Positions 24,144 to 32,962 of a DNA stretch of 64,000 bases are shown piece after piece. The position numbers and the translations under genes are program-made. The notes beneath the pieces were generated by a model. It was not told the origin of the DNA. It saw only the letters and a program-made list of their open reading frames with translations, and did no database searches. Numbering within the stretch: the first letter of the stretch is position 1; every line of letters starts with the position of its first letter. The DNA comes from Sulfurospirillum multivorans DSM 12446 (GTDB lineage Bacteria; Campylobacterota; Campylobacteria; Campylobacterales; Sulfurospirillaceae). Location of the stretch: NCBI RefSeq assembly GCF_000568815.1, contig NZ_CP007201.1, positions 1,745,654 to 1,809,653 of the forward strand. Direction: 5' to 3'.

Positions 24144-25863
24144 ACCGACCCAAGCAACTATGACGGAAATGTTAAACAACTTTGACCCAGAATTTGGGCT
24201 GATCGTTGACTTGTTTGCAGGAGGTGGTGGTGCGAGTGAAGGCATTAAAAGTGTCTTTGGTCGAGATCCTGATGTTGCTGTCAACCATGACCCTGATGCG
24301 ATTGCGATGCATCAAGTCAATCACCTAGACACTCTACACTTCACTGCCGATGTTTTTGAGGTTGATCCTAAGAGTATTTTCCCTGAGTATCCGGTGGGAT
24401 TGTTATGGGCATCTCCATCATGCACACATTTTTCTAAAGCAAGGGGATCAAAGCCAGTATGTAAACAGTTGCGTTCTCTTGCATGGGTTGTTGTTAAATG
24501 GGCGAAGCTTAGGAACCCTAGGCTCATCTTTTTGGAAAATGTTGAAGAGTTTGAGAGTTGGGGACCAGTTGACAAAGAAGGTTACCCTGTAAAAGAAAAA
24601 GCCGGACAAACATTTACTTCATTTGTAAACTCTCTTAAAACCCTTGGATATGATGTTGACTGGCGTACTATGCAAGCACATGAGTATGGAGCGCCTACTA
24701 TTCGCAAACGTCTTTTTATGGTTGCACGTTGCGATGGTTTGCCTATCGTATGGCCGCAAGCAACACACGGTGATCCTGAAAGTCAAACGGTTAAAAATGG
24801 CACGTTAAAACCTTATCGATGTGCGGCAGAAATTATCAATTTCAACAACTCTAGCTATTCTATCTTCATGTCAAAAGAGGATATCAAAGAGCAAAAGCTT
24901 AGAATCAAGCGCCCATTGCAAGAAACATCATTAAGACGTATTGGCAAAGGGCTTGAAAAGTTTGTTATGTTCAATCCATCACCGTTCCTAGTCACTCCAA
25001 GCATGGTAAATCAAGATGGATACATCGATGCTTCATGGATCGTGAAATACTACAACAATAAAAACAATCCTAAGCAGGTTATGGGGAGTAGTATAAAAAG
25101 CCCATTACCAGCTATCACAACGGTTGATCATAATGCTTTAGCTACTGTGACATTCGCACCGTTTATCTCCAACTATTTTGGAGAGAGGCAAAAAGATGGT
25201 CAAAAAATTGCGGATGGAAGAGGTACATTTTTTACTGCTCCGATTACAACCATCACAAGTGGAGGCATGAGACATTCCATTGTATCTCCTTTGCTAATTG
25301 CCATTGATAATAAAAGCTCTAAAGGCTCAAATTGGAGTTCTTTAGCGCCCGTAACAACAATCACAACTGAAAATCGACACGCACTTATTGAAGCGAGTTT
25401 CTTGAGTGTATATTACGGTACTCCTAATGAAATCGGACAGCATCTTTGCAGACCTACTCGAACAATTACAACAAAAGACCGTTTCTCAAAAGTAGATGTT
25501 GTGTTTGATAAAGCCTCGAATGCCTCATGGGATAAAGCAACCATGAAGAAAATTGAAGCGGTGCGTGATTTTCTAGCTGAGTACACTGACATCAACGATG
25601 AAGAAATGCGTATGGGTATTGTCACCATCAATGGGATGAAGTACCAAATGGTTGATATTAAACTTCGTATGCTCTCTGCTCGTGAGCTTTATTGCGCGCA
25701 AGGTTTTAAAAAGTCATATATCATTGATCACGCACTCAATAAAAAAGTACTCTCAAAAGAGCAACAGGTAAAAATGTGCGGTAACAGTGTATCTCCAATT
25801 CATGCGCAAGCCGTCGTATCTGCGAATTACTATGTGATTGTTGAAAATAGAGAGGTCGCCTAA
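24136..25863 (+). CDS. DNA (cytosine-5-)-methyltransferase
   Basis: 575 residues with the C5-methyltransferase motif order: I DLFAGGGGASEG at residue 21, IV SPSCTHFSKARG near 95 (a Ser-Cys instead of the usual Pro-Cys around the catalytic cysteine), VI LENVEEF, VIII RKRLFMVA and X GNSVSP near the C-terminus. A long target-recognition region lies between VIII and IX. No restriction gene is adjacent, so it may be a solitary protective methyltransferase. Confidence 0.88.
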   Translation: MSKPTQATMTEMLNNFDPEFGLIVDLFAGGGGASEGIKSVFGRDPDVAVNHDPDAIAMHQVNHLDTLHFTADVFEVDPKSIFPEYPVGLLWASPSCTHFSKARGSKPVCKQLRSLAWVVVKWAKLRNPRLIFLENVEEFESWGPVDKEGYPVKEKAGQTFTSFVNSLKTLGYDVDWRTMQAHEYGAPTIRKRLFMVARCDGLPIVWPQATHGDPESQTVKNGTLKPYRCAAEIINFNNSSYSIFMSKEDIKEQKLRIKRPLQETSLRRIGKGLEKFVMFNPSPFLVTPSMVNQDGYIDASWIVKYYNNKNNPKQVMGSSIKSPLPAITTVDHNALATVTFAPFISNYFGERQKDGQKIADGRGTFFTAPITTITSGGMRHSIVSPLLIAIDNKSSKGSNWSSLAPVTTITTENRHALIEASFLSVYYGTPNEIGQHLCRPTRTITTKDRFSKVDVVFDKASNASWDKATMKKIEAVRDFLAEYTDINDEEMRMGIVTINGMKYQMVDIKLRMLSARELYCAQGFKKSYIIDHALNKKVLSKEQQVKMCGNSVSPIHAQAVVSANYYVIVENREVA

Positions 25864-25962
25864 ATGACACAGCTCATCAAAGGCGATTGCTTGGATGTTA
25901 TGTCATCACTTGCCGATAAGTCAAAACGTTTTGTAATGCTTCTTGGCATCAGCCGTTTTTAG
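25864..25962 (+). pseudogene. Truncated DNA methyltransferase remnant
   Basis: Starting one base after the C5-methyltransferase stop, this frame encodes MTQLIKGDCLDVMSSLADKS, the usual N-terminus of beta-class N4/N6 DNA methyltransferases, then diverges and stops after 32 codons. No further motif follows, so most of the gene has been deleted. Confidence 0.7.
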
Positions 25963-26016
25963 AGATGGCTGAGAATTTTTAACAGTAAAAAACTATATTT
26001 AAAAGGGAGAAATATT

Positions 26017-26508
26017 ATGTTTACAAGATTCAAAAAGTTCATCTCAGAACTTAGTTTTGAGAATGTGTCAGGGATTTATGGATTAACTGTTTTTTATGCT
26101 CTTATTATGTGGACATTATCAAATAAGCTACAAGAAAGAAAAGATGATATTCATGCAATGTTAGGTTATACCTTATGGCTGAGTGACGCTTCTCATTATT
26201 TCTTTGAGCGATTTTGGAGCTACATTCCACTTTTTGTTTTTACCGTATCGGTATTAGGTATTGTCAAAACGCTTATCTCTGGGAAATGCTCTATCCTGAA
26301 AGGGCTAAGTTTTGGCGATCTAGTCTTTATCAATTTAATGATTGCCACGGTCTTTCTCGTCCCATTTGCTATTGAAGGAACTGTATTTATAGCTGTCTTA
26401 GTGACAATAATTCTAACGATACTAAAAGCATTTAGTGCAATGATTACTCGTTTCGATAGTACATGTGCGATCAAAAAAGAGGAAGAGCCAAGCTCCTCAG
26501 AACACTAA
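26017..26508 (+). CDS. Membrane protein (163 aa)
   Basis: Four predicted membrane segments (near residues 18-34, 65-84, 98-115 and 120-140) and a charged cytosolic tail (KKEEEPSSSEH). GGGAG precedes the ATG by seven bases. Not recognised. Confidence 0.55.
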   Translation: MFTRFKKFISELSFENVSGIYGLTVFYALIMWTLSNKLQERKDDIHAMLGYTLWLSDASHYFFERFWSYIPLFVFTVSVLGIVKTLISGKCSILKGLSFGDLVFINLMIATVFLVPFAIEGTVFIAVLVTIILTILKAFSAMITRFDSTCAIKKEEEPSSSEH

Positions 26509-26549
26509 AGAAGAAATGCTATAATTTGACTTGATTAATGGAGGAAATA

Positions 26550-26834
26550 ATGAAACAACTAAAATGGCTATTTATTGTCGCTCTAACGGCTATCGGTGCT
26601 TTTGCAATCGTTTACGTGGTTGATAAAGCAGCATTTGCAAACTTCGGCTCAATACGTCCTGTAAAAGACGCATCTAAATTCTTTAAAAACCTTGATGCAC
26701 TATCCGCTTCTTGCAAGGCTGAGAACAAATCTTTAGTTCTTGTTATTCATTCCTACGATGATGGTAGAGCGCAAGCTCGCTGCTCTGACCAACTCTTTGC
26801 TCAGACGTGGGACGTTTCAATGTTTTTACCTTAA
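26550..26834 (+). CDS. Small exported or membrane protein (94 aa)
   Basis: One N-terminal hydrophobic helix (WLFIVALTAIGAFAIVYVV) followed by a soluble domain with two cysteines. GGAGG five bases before 26550 sets the start. A TATAAT sequence near 26519 could be a promoter. Confidence 0.5.
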   Translation: MKQLKWLFIVALTAIGAFAIVYVVDKAAFANFGSIRPVKDASKFFKNLDALSASCKAENKSLVLVIHSYDDGRAQARCSDQLFAQTWDVSMFLP

Positions 26835-26848
26835 CAAGGAGTGATATA

Positions 26849-27100
26849 ATGATGAATGCTAATAAGCCTGCTTTGCTAACCTATGGCGTAGGTTCTCTGG
26901 TCACTTTTATCATCTCATTTATCTTTTACTTAAAAATTGAAGCGCTTGAATATGCCTCGATTCTTGAAAAAATATCATTTGCGATACCAGGGATCATTTG
27001 TTTTGCAATTGGAGCATTTTTTCTAATATGCTTTGTTAATTTGCTTTTTAAGACTCTTATCCCAAGAAAAGAAGAAAAAGATGATGATGACAATGAATGA
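26849..27100 (+). CDS. Small membrane protein (83 aa)
   Basis: Two membrane segments (LLTYGVGSLVTFIISFIFYL, FAIPGIICFAIGAFFLICFV) and an acidic tail (EEKDDDDNE). AAGGAG precedes the ATG pair at 26849. Function unknown. Confidence 0.5.
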   Translation: MMNANKPALLTYGVGSLVTFIISFIFYLKIEALEYASILEKISFAIPGIICFAIGAFFLICFVNLLFKTLIPRKEEKDDDDNE

Positions 27101-27106
27101 GTTTGA

Positions 27107-27574
27107 ATGCTGATTTTAACTGAGATTGGCTATGCTCTTGATACCCATGATGAACAACTAATTGCGTACACATTGGATCAAAAAAACTACCCTATTCTTT
27201 CTGAGCCTATACTCATTAGTTCACTCAGCAATAGCCAAATTATTTCTAAGTTTGGAGCATTTACAATGTCTCTAGTACCACAATCAAATCATATCTGTCA
27301 TGTGTGTGGGGTAAGCTACCCAACAAAAAGCGGACGTTCCAATACATGTTCCGACTCATGTAGAACACAAAAAAGCCGCATTAAGAAAGATCTTTGTACG
27401 ATCGGAGTTGATGATCTTTTCATGAATGAATTTAGGTTACATGTAAAAAACCTTGATGCTGATAACTTTACATTTTCTTCGAGTTATTTACTTGAAAACA
27501 TGCGAGGATTTGAGGAGATAGTCAAGAAGCTATCTCCAAAAACTTTGAAGTATTTGATATTGTCGAATCAGTAG
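27107..27574 (+). CDS. Hypothetical protein with zinc-binding motif
   Basis: A 155-residue protein with a four-cysteine site near residues 64-85 (HVCGVSY ... NTCSDSCRTQKSR), similar to short zinc fingers of DNA-binding proteins. The ribosome site at the first ATG is weak (GAGTTTGA). It converges on the next gene with three bases between stops. Confidence 0.5.
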   Translation: MLILTEIGYALDTHDEQLIAYTLDQKNYPILSEPILISSLSNSQIISKFGAFTMSLVPQSNHICHVCGVSYPTKSGRSNTCSDSCRTQKSRIKKDLCTIGVDDLFMNEFRLHVKNLDADNFTFSSSYLLENMRGFEEIVKKLSPKTLKYLILSNQ

Positions 27575-27577
27575 AAA

Positions 27578-27838
27578 TTATTTAAAATACGAATCTACGC
27601 ATTCAGATATCATTTTATTTTCTAGCTCACTCGTTTTCACAAAATTTTTATTTTCTTCTTTAACACACTGAGTACAAGCATTTTTAACTTTTGCTTTATC
27701 TCCACCAAAAATTGATTTTTGTGTTCCTACAATAGCAGAGCCACATGCTCCACCATGTGTTTTAGCATAAAATTCCTCTTCTTGCGTAAGCGCAAAAAGA
27801 GACATACTTAATGCAACTAATATGATAATTTTCTTCAT
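27578..27838 (-). CDS. Small secreted cysteine-containing protein (86 aa)
   Basis: Signal peptide (MKKIIILVALSMSLFA), then a periplasmic domain with four cysteines (ACGSA, ACTQC, ECVDS), likely disulfide-bonded. Its ATG directly follows the stop of 27839-28114. Function unknown. Confidence 0.55.
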   Translation of the reverse strand: MKKIIILVALSMSLFALTQEEEFYAKTHGGACGSAIVGTQKSIFGGDKAKVKNACTQCVKEENKNFVKTSELENKMISECVDSYFK

Positions 27839-28114
27839 TTATTTAGCTTCTTTAGTATTCTCAAGAACTTTTTGAGCAATAAAAACAAATGTTTGATCCG
27901 ACATAATACGAATCATTTGGCTAGATTGTTTTAGAACAACGTAATGTTCACCAGTATTATTTGTTGTTAAACAGGAGATATCGTCGATTCTAAAAACGTT
28001 GGATGTAACATTGTTATTGCTAACGATAAATAGATTGTTTTTTTGAAAAGAAATTCCTTCATTTGCGAATAGTGAGCCTACTAACAAAAGAGATGCTAAA
28101 ACGATTTTTTTCAT
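27839..28114 (-). CDS. Small secreted protein (91 aa)
   Basis: Signal peptide (MKKIVLASLLLVGSLFANE) followed by a short beta-rich domain. AAGGAG precedes the ATG. First of a two-gene unit with 27578-27838. Confidence 0.55.
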   Translation of the reverse strand: MKKIVLASLLLVGSLFANEGISFQKNNLFIVSNNNVTSNVFRIDDISCLTTNNTGEHYVVLKQSSQMIRIMSDQTFVFIAQKVLENTKEAK

Positions 28115-28181
28115 AAATGCTCCTTATGGTTGATTGAAATGATATTGTAGTATAAAAAATAATTTAAAAAAAGAGCTAAAT

Positions 28182-28259
28182 ATTACTTTGTGCAAATAAT
28201 CGCAACATTCCTAGATAACTACAAAGTAATCAAGGGTTGATACCCTATTGTTAACAATA
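28182..28259. repeat. Inverted repeats in promoter gap
   Basis: ATTACTTTGT (28182-28191) is the exact inverse of ACAAAGTAAT (28221-28230), with a 29-base loop. A 14-base perfect palindrome TATTGTTAACAATA follows at 28246-28259. They lie between two minus-strand genes and could be a terminator-operator region. Confidence 0.5.
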
Positions 28260-28269
28260 AAATGTTTAT

Positions 28270-28818
28270 TTATTTCGTTTCTAAATACTTTTGAAGCGCT
28301 GCGTCACTATCTTTACAGTTTGCTGCCCTTAATGCATGAATAAATCTAACATAATCTGCCCGTTTTGCTGTAGGCATATGGTCATTGGATGTTAAAGTTT
28401 TTTGTTTTAAGGCAAATGCGCTTGCAAATTCATTTGATGCGGTAATGGCTTTCATATCTTCATTGGTAAAATTTGACAAATCATTTGAACAAGTTTTGAT
28501 TGAATAAATATCTAGCGCTGTTGAAGCTGAATCAAGCATTATAAGAGCTCCATTTGCAATTGGTAGATAACTTGGATCTTCAATTTTAATTGATGTTTTA
28601 TAAACAATTTCTTCTTGCAGGCGCTTCATGGATGGCCCAAGATGAGTTATCAATATAACCTTATCTGTAAATGTTGCTTCTCCATTAATATGTCTTTCTT
28701 CTGCCGCCACAAGATCTTTCAATTCTTGCATTGGATCAATTGAAGCTCTACTTACTTCTGAAGCATTTAGCTCCAGAACACTAAAAATGGTTACGATGAA
28801 TAAAATAGATTTTTTCAT
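28270..28818 (-). CDS. Secreted protein (182 aa)
   Basis: Signal peptide (MKKSILFIVTIFSVLELNA), then a helical periplasmic domain with two cysteines (KTCSNDL, AANCKDS). AAGGGGG precedes the ATG. Not recognised. Confidence 0.55.
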   Translation of the reverse strand: MKKSILFIVTIFSVLELNASEVSRASIDPMQELKDLVAAEERHINGEATFTDKVILITHLGPSMKRLQEEIVYKTSIKIEDPSYLPIANGALIMLDSASTALDIYSIKTCSNDLSNFTNEDMKAITASNEFASAFALKQKTLTSNDHMPTAKRADYVRFIHALRAANCKDSDAALQKYLETK

Positions 28819-28819
28819 A

Positions 28820-29086
28820 TTAAGCCCCCTTGGTTCTCTTTTTTCTATAGTAGTTTTTCATTACTGACTTAAAAAATATCCACAAAAATTTTATGTAAAA
28901 ATACATAAAAGCAATAAAACTTAAAATTCCAAATAGTGCATATAGTGATCTTTTTGCTAAATTTACAGTTAGATCAGGATTTATTAATTCCAAATTATGC
29001 AAACTTGTAGCTGTCCAATCAAATGCTAAGTAGAACAATAATGCTGCAACACCGTAGGTTATGATTAACATTGTACGAATTTTCAT
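28820..29086 (-). CDS. Small membrane protein (88 aa)
   Basis: Two membrane segments (MLIITYGVAALLFYLAF, SLYALFGILSFIAFMYFYI) and a basic tail. Start at 29086 after GAGGAGCAAAGAG; the frame upstream would need a TTG inside the ribosome site. Confidence 0.5.
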   Translation of the reverse strand: MKIRTMLIITYGVAALLFYLAFDWTATSLHNLELINPDLTVNLAKRSLYALFGILSFIAFMYFYIKFLWIFFKSVMKNYYRKKRTKGA

Positions 29087-29105
29087 CTCTTTGCTCCTCA
29101 ATTGT

Positions 29106-29369
29106 TCAACTCACATGCTTTTTAAATCTTACAATTCTAATATTATGCTCATTAAAACCATCGAGAATTTCGACATCTTTCCGCATCGAAATATGAAGAT
29201 GTAATTGAAATGCACAGGCTTGTTTTATTTCTTCATCTTCATCTATTTGCTTCAGCTCTTCTCTCGCTAAGATATATTTGTAAATGTCATCTTGTGGTTT
29301 TTCGGCAAGAACTATCTCCAAAAGCTCATTAAGCTTCTCGTGATAAGCTTTTTCATCTTTAATATCCAT
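29106..29369 (-). CDS. Small acidic hypothetical protein (87 aa)
   Basis: Helical, acidic protein without recognised features. AAAGGGAAAAGCA precedes the ATG; a TAACTGA copy of the intergenic repeat lies just upstream (29387-29393). Confidence 0.5.
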   Translation of the reverse strand: MDIKDEKAYHEKLNELLEIVLAEKPQDDIYKYILAREELKQIDEDEEIKQACAFQLHLHISMRKDVEILDGFNEHNIRIVRFKKHVS

Positions 29370-29405
29370 TGCTTTTCCCTTTCAATCAGTTATTTGGTGT
29401 TGCGT

Positions 29406-29666
29406 TTAATAAAATAACTCATTTTTATCAAAGGGAAGAATAATGCCATTTTGTTTTCTAAAAATATACCCTTTGCTATCATCTTCAATTCTCTTATTAA
29501 GTGCAATCTCTTGTATGCCAGAACTAAATACTGCCTCATTTAATTCTTCTAGTGCTTGCATAGCAGCACTTAGTTCTGTGTATGCACCTTCAACTGGAAC
29601 GTTATCTGGCCATTTGATTCGTAAAAGGTAAATTTTTGGTTCTTGTAATTTATCTTTGTTTAGCAT
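29406..29666 (-). CDS. Small hypothetical protein (86 aa)
   Basis: Soluble, with no recognised motif. Start at 29666 after AAAAGGCTTAGC; a TTACTGA repeat precedes it. Confidence 0.5.
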   Translation of the reverse strand: MLNKDKLQEPKIYLLRIKWPDNVPVEGAYTELSAAMQALEELNEAVFSSGIQEIALNKRIEDDSKGYIFRKQNGIILPFDKNELFY

Positions 29667-29692
29667 GCTAAGCCTTTTCAGTAACACGTATA

Positions 29693-30175
29693 TTAATCAA
29701 TTTTTCCATACATGATTTGTCCGCCAACATATTTGCCATTAATGACTTTTGGAGCAATAAAAACAGCTTTATAATCTTTAAGCCCACTGTCTTTTAAAAA
29801 GCGTACCGATGCTTCGAGTGTCGCTTCTTGATTTGTGCTGATATCTGCATCTTTGAAAATAGATGAACTCGCTTCATTTGTCGTTTTTGTTGTTAAGACA
29901 TCAATTGAATTTTTTTTGAAATATTCAATCGCTTGTTTAATTTTTACTATAAGCTGATCTTGTTTCGCTTGATCGTTGTTCTGAACACACTCAGATCTAT
30001 AATACATTGGTTCAGATACATCGCTAGGGCAACCAAGACTTGTCGTTTGAGAAAAAACGAAGATTGTGTGATTGATAGCATCAATGTTGCGTTGTGTAAC
30101 CTCAAGCTGTTTTGGAACCTGATCACTGGCCATTAAACAAACACCCAAAGTGATAAACATAAATACTTTTTTCAT
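29693..30175 (-). CDS. Secreted protein (160 aa)
   Basis: Signal peptide (MKKVFMFITLGVCLMAS), then a soluble domain with two cysteines near residue 45-55 and a C-terminal strand-rich part (YKAVFIAPKVINGKYVGG). TGGAGAAGATT precedes the ATG at 30175. Not recognised. Confidence 0.55.
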   Translation of the reverse strand: MKKVFMFITLGVCLMASDQVPKQLEVTQRNIDAINHTIFVFSQTTSLGCPSDVSEPMYYRSECVQNNDQAKQDQLIVKIKQAIEYFKKNSIDVLTTKTTNEASSSIFKDADISTNQEATLEASVRFLKDSGLKDYKAVFIAPKVINGKYVGGQIMYGKID

Positions 30176-30263
30176 AATCTTCTCCAAAAATTGAATTTCA
30201 ATCAGCCCTGCCAGTGCAGAGCTTGTTGAAGTCAATCAGTAACGCTGCATTAAACAGCTTCGT

Positions 30264-30683
30264 TTAATACGAGCGTGGCTCATATTTTGCAAAAAAATCC
30301 GCACTAGAAAGAATATGGTGACTTCCCCACAAATGTTCAAATACAACGCACTCAGTAAAACTGTAAATAGCTTTATCTTCAGAAATCAGATTCATCTCAC
30401 CGACGAACAAAGGTTTCACAATCTCGCCCTCTTTACTAATGTACTGTTTATCTTTACATAAAAGCGTGGAGACGCTATTTGTGTTAGAAAAATCTGTTTT
30501 AGGTTTATTTTTTAGCTCTACCGTTTTAGGATCAACTAGATATTGTATGCCATATTCTCTATCGACGATACAACCGCCCTCGTTTGGATTATCAAGTGTG
30601 TATTCAGGTACATAAGCACCGAAAACTAATTCGCCATTGTCGAGACGTTTTGCGCTACATTCAAAGAATTTATAGTCTATCAT
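30264..30683 (-). CDS. Hypothetical protein (139 aa)
   Basis: Soluble, beta-rich protein of unknown function (FSFTECVVFEHLWGSHH near the C-terminus after conceptual reading YSFTECVVFEHLWGSH). GAGGAG six bases before 30683 sets the start. Confidence 0.5.
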   Translation of the reverse strand: MIDYKFFECSAKRLDNGELVFGAYVPEYTLDNPNEGGCIVDREYGIQYLVDPKTVELKNKPKTDFSNTNSVSTLLCKDKQYISKEGEIVKPLFVGEMNLISEDKAIYSFTECVVFEHLWGSHHILSSADFFAKYEPRSY

Positions 30684-30709
30684 TTTCAACTCCTCATAGT
30701 AACGCTGTG

Positions 30710-31015
30710 TTAAACAGCTTGTTTTTTTGTAACCAAAGACACTACTAAAGCTATAATGCTCCCTATTAGGAATAGCATACCAATCACTAAAAGGACTTTT
30801 GATATTTTGATATACAACTCTTGTTGTTCTGTTGATAAAAACATATCAGAAGTCAATATAGGCAAAAGATAACTCACTCCAATATTAAAAATCCCAAATA
30901 GAGCTACTTTTGCTTTAAGTGTTTGCAAAGCTTCATATCTTTGAATAAAACTCAATGCTAGTTGCGTGATGCCTACCATACAAATTACACCTCCGATAAA
31001 AAATACAAATCCCAT
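30710..31015 (-). CDS. Small membrane protein (101 aa)
   Basis: Three hydrophobic segments (FVFFIGGVICMVGITQLAL, ALFGIFNIGVSYLLPIL, VLLVIGMLFLIGSIIALVV). GAGGAGCGATAAA precedes the ATG. Its stop codon lies in the loop of a GCTGT/ACAGC hairpin of the intergenic repeat. Confidence 0.5.
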   Translation of the reverse strand: MGFVFFIGGVICMVGITQLALSFIQRYEALQTLKAKVALFGIFNIGVSYLLPILTSDMFLSTEQQELYIKISKVLLVIGMLFLIGSIIALVVSLVTKKQAV

Positions 31016-31030
31016 TTTATCGCTCCTCGT

Positions 31031-31276
31031 TCAGTTATTTGGCTGTGGCACTTTGTCACAAAAGTGAGTGCTCGCTTGTGTATTGAGATCAATGTAAACA
31101 ATAAAGTTTCCCTTTTCATCTCGTTGCCAAGAAAAATTTTCGCAATACTTTTGAAAGATGAAGTTGTCGTAAAGATTTACTCTATCCCACCTAGCTCTAC
31201 TCTTTTCAATGAAATCATACAACCCATTATCCATGATTAAAAATCCTAGCACCATTCCAATAGGATAAAGCCACAT
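31031..31276 (-). CDS. Membrane-anchored protein with unclear start (81 aa or longer)
   Basis: One hydrophobic segment (LYPIGMVLGFLIM) precedes a soluble domain with many aromatics. The ATG at 31276 has no ribosome site. The frame stays open for about 40 more codons upstream and would encode a charged coiled coil (EEQKRATKEQLENENKEL), but that part has no ATG, GTG or TTG after the repeat's GAGGAG. The original start may have been lost. Confidence 0.45.
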   Translation of the reverse strand: MWLYPIGMVLGFLIMDNGLYDFIEKSRARWDRVNLYDNFIFQKYCENFSWQRDEKGNFIVYIDLNTQASTHFCDKVPQPNN

Positions 31277-31376
31277 GTATCGATATTCGCTAAGTTCACC
31301 CTTTAGCTCTTTATTCTCATTCTCTAATTGCTCTTTTGTTGCCCTCTTCTGCTCCTCAAATAGTAGCGCTGTATTG

Positions 31377-31508
31377 CTACGCTTCGTTTTCTTTGTTTTT
31401 TTCCATCAAATCAGCTATTCTTTTTAACTGAGGTGTGACTGCATAATATAAAACTCCCGCAACGATTAATAAGCCAAAATAAATTAACATACTACTTATC
31501 ATATCCAT
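31377..31508 (-). CDS. Small membrane protein (43 aa)
   Basis: ATG 31508 after AAAAGGCTTAAAG; one membrane segment (MLIYFGLLIVAGVLYYAV) and a charged tail (MEKNKENEA). A copy of the intergenic repeat lies upstream, as for its neighbours. The size resembles the small accessory peptide of lysis cassettes, but no partner is recognised. Confidence 0.5.
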   Translation of the reverse strand: MDMISSMLIYFGLLIVAGVLYYAVTPQLKRIADLMEKNKENEA

Positions 31509-31527
31509 CTTTAAGCCTTTTCAGTAT

Positions 31528-31896
31528 TCACGGGTTTAAATTCAAATCAGCCGGTCTCGCATCCCAACGTAATTTTGTATTTTCTTTTAAATCAGGATCA
31601 ATTTCTAAACATAATTTATCACCTAATTTTTGAATTTCATGAGAAATATTTAGATTTTGGTCTCTTTCAATACAACGCAGTGCATTTACAAATCCAACCA
31701 CATATTTTTCTAACATTAAGGCAGCCAATCTCGGTGTCTCTGCGCCACGTTTAACATCGGAAAATCTCCCCTTTGCATACTCCTTCACTTCATTAATGCA
31801 TCGGTATAAAATAATTTCGCTATCCATTTTTTCAGATTCCTTGTGGATTGTTCCAATCGCCCCATCAACAGTTTTGGTTTTAATCTCATCTTGCAT
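31528..31896 (-). CDS. Hypothetical protein (122 aa)
   Basis: Helical, soluble protein, not recognised. AAAGGAGCGAGAG directly precedes the ATG. Confidence 0.5.
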   Translation of the reverse strand: MQDEIKTKTVDGAIGTIHKESEKMDSEIILYRCINEVKEYAKGRFSDVKRGAETPRLAALMLEKYVVGFVNALRCIERDQNLNISHEIQKLGDKLCLEIDPDLKENTKLRWDARPADLNLNP

Positions 31897-31927
31897 CTCT
31901 CGCTCCTTTTTCAGTAAATATATATTG

Positions 31928-32356
31928 CTACGCGATATTTTTGCTTTCTTTTACAAACCCGCACCATGTGCAAGTTTTAACATTACCGTGTTCAATCCAG
32001 CGCGTATTGCCTCTAAAATGCTCTTCGTGCTCAGGATCTATTGCACATCTACCATCTTTGGCGTAGTTATCCCAAAAACCTTGAATCTCTTGATAGTCTT
32101 TCACACTACTAGGCTGATATGCCCCTGTACATTCTTTCTTTCCGTTGCATAAAACTCCCATAAGGTTTGATCCATAAAACCAACCATCATCATCGAAAAA
32201 GCCGATAAATCTAGCACCGTCATTATTGATAAACACTTTTGTCTCAAACTCTCGTTCCCTAAAGTTCTCTTTGAGCCATTTATGCAAATTCGGACTAAAT
32301 TTGTCACCGTGCTTTGGTGAGATTAGTTGTAAAGTTTTTTTGGTTAATCCATCCAT
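31928..32356 (-). CDS. Hypothetical protein (142 aa)
   Basis: Soluble; contains a C-terminal CTWCGFV that could bind a metal with other cysteines (LCNGKKEC). GAGGAGCTGAAAC precedes the ATG. Function unknown. Confidence 0.5.
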   Translation of the reverse strand: MDGLTKKTLQLISPKHGDKFSPNLHKWLKENFREREFETKVFINNDGARFIGFFDDDGWFYGSNLMGVLCNGKKECTGAYQPSSVKDYQEIQGFWDNYAKDGRCAIDPEHEEHFRGNTRWIEHGNVKTCTWCGFVKESKNIA

Positions 32357-32385
32357 GTTTCAGCTCCTCACAGTAATGCTGTTAA

Positions 32386-32649
32386 TCATTTGATTTGATT
32401 TCGTTCAGCCCAAACACAAAAGCAAATAACAATATAAATAAAAATTAGAACTCCGAAAATTACATTTACAGGATGCAATCCGCTTAATTCAAATTTGTTA
32501 GCAATTCCAAGAAAGTAAAAAAAACAATTACCTGTAAACCACATTGCTTCAGGGATTGTCTCATTAATAATTGGTATTTCAAAGTGTATACCCATCAACA
32601 CTAAAATAAAAACGGCGATCCCTGCATATATGTTAAAAATCTTTTTCAT
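32386..32649 (-). CDS. Small membrane protein (87 aa)
   Basis: Three hydrophobic segments (IFNIYAGIAVFILVLMGI, MWFTGNCFFYFLGIA, VIFGVLIFIYIVICFCVW). Start at 32649 after AAGGACTAGAG; the longer frame overlaps the upstream gene. Confidence 0.5.
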   Translation of the reverse strand: MKKIFNIYAGIAVFILVLMGIHFEIPIINETIPEAMWFTGNCFFYFLGIANKFELSGLHPVNVIFGVLIFIYIVICFCVWAERNQIK

Positions 32650-32662
32650 CTCTAGTCCTTGT

Positions 32663-32932
32663 TCAGTAATTTGGTCTTTTATCGTCAGATCTTTTTTGAT
32701 TTTTGATAACAAAAACAAAGGAGACTAAGAGCGACACAAAGAAAACGTACCCATCAGATGCCTCAAAAGAAATTAATACTTCTTTCAATTTAGCAACAAA
32801 GAGGATCACAACCGTTGATCCAACAACTAAGCCGAGGGCATTCAAGGCATTTTTAATTTTTTCATTAAACAAATTTGCAATGGAAGAACCCCATGTGAGT
32901 CCTAGCATAAACATAATTAGTGTTGATAGCAT
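32663..32932 (-). CDS. Small membrane protein (89 aa)
   Basis: Two or three hydrophobic segments. The stop TGA is part of the intergenic repeat (AAATTACTGA), so the last residues (PNY) are encoded by the repeat itself. AAAGGGTTTAAAT precedes the start. Confidence 0.5.
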   Translation of the reverse strand: MLSTLIMFMLGLTWGSSIANLFNEKIKNALNALGLVVGSTVVILFVAKLKEVLISFEASDGYVFFVSLLVSFVFVIKNQKRSDDKRPNY

Positions 32933-32962
32933 ATTTAAACCCTTTCAATCAGTAACGACGTG

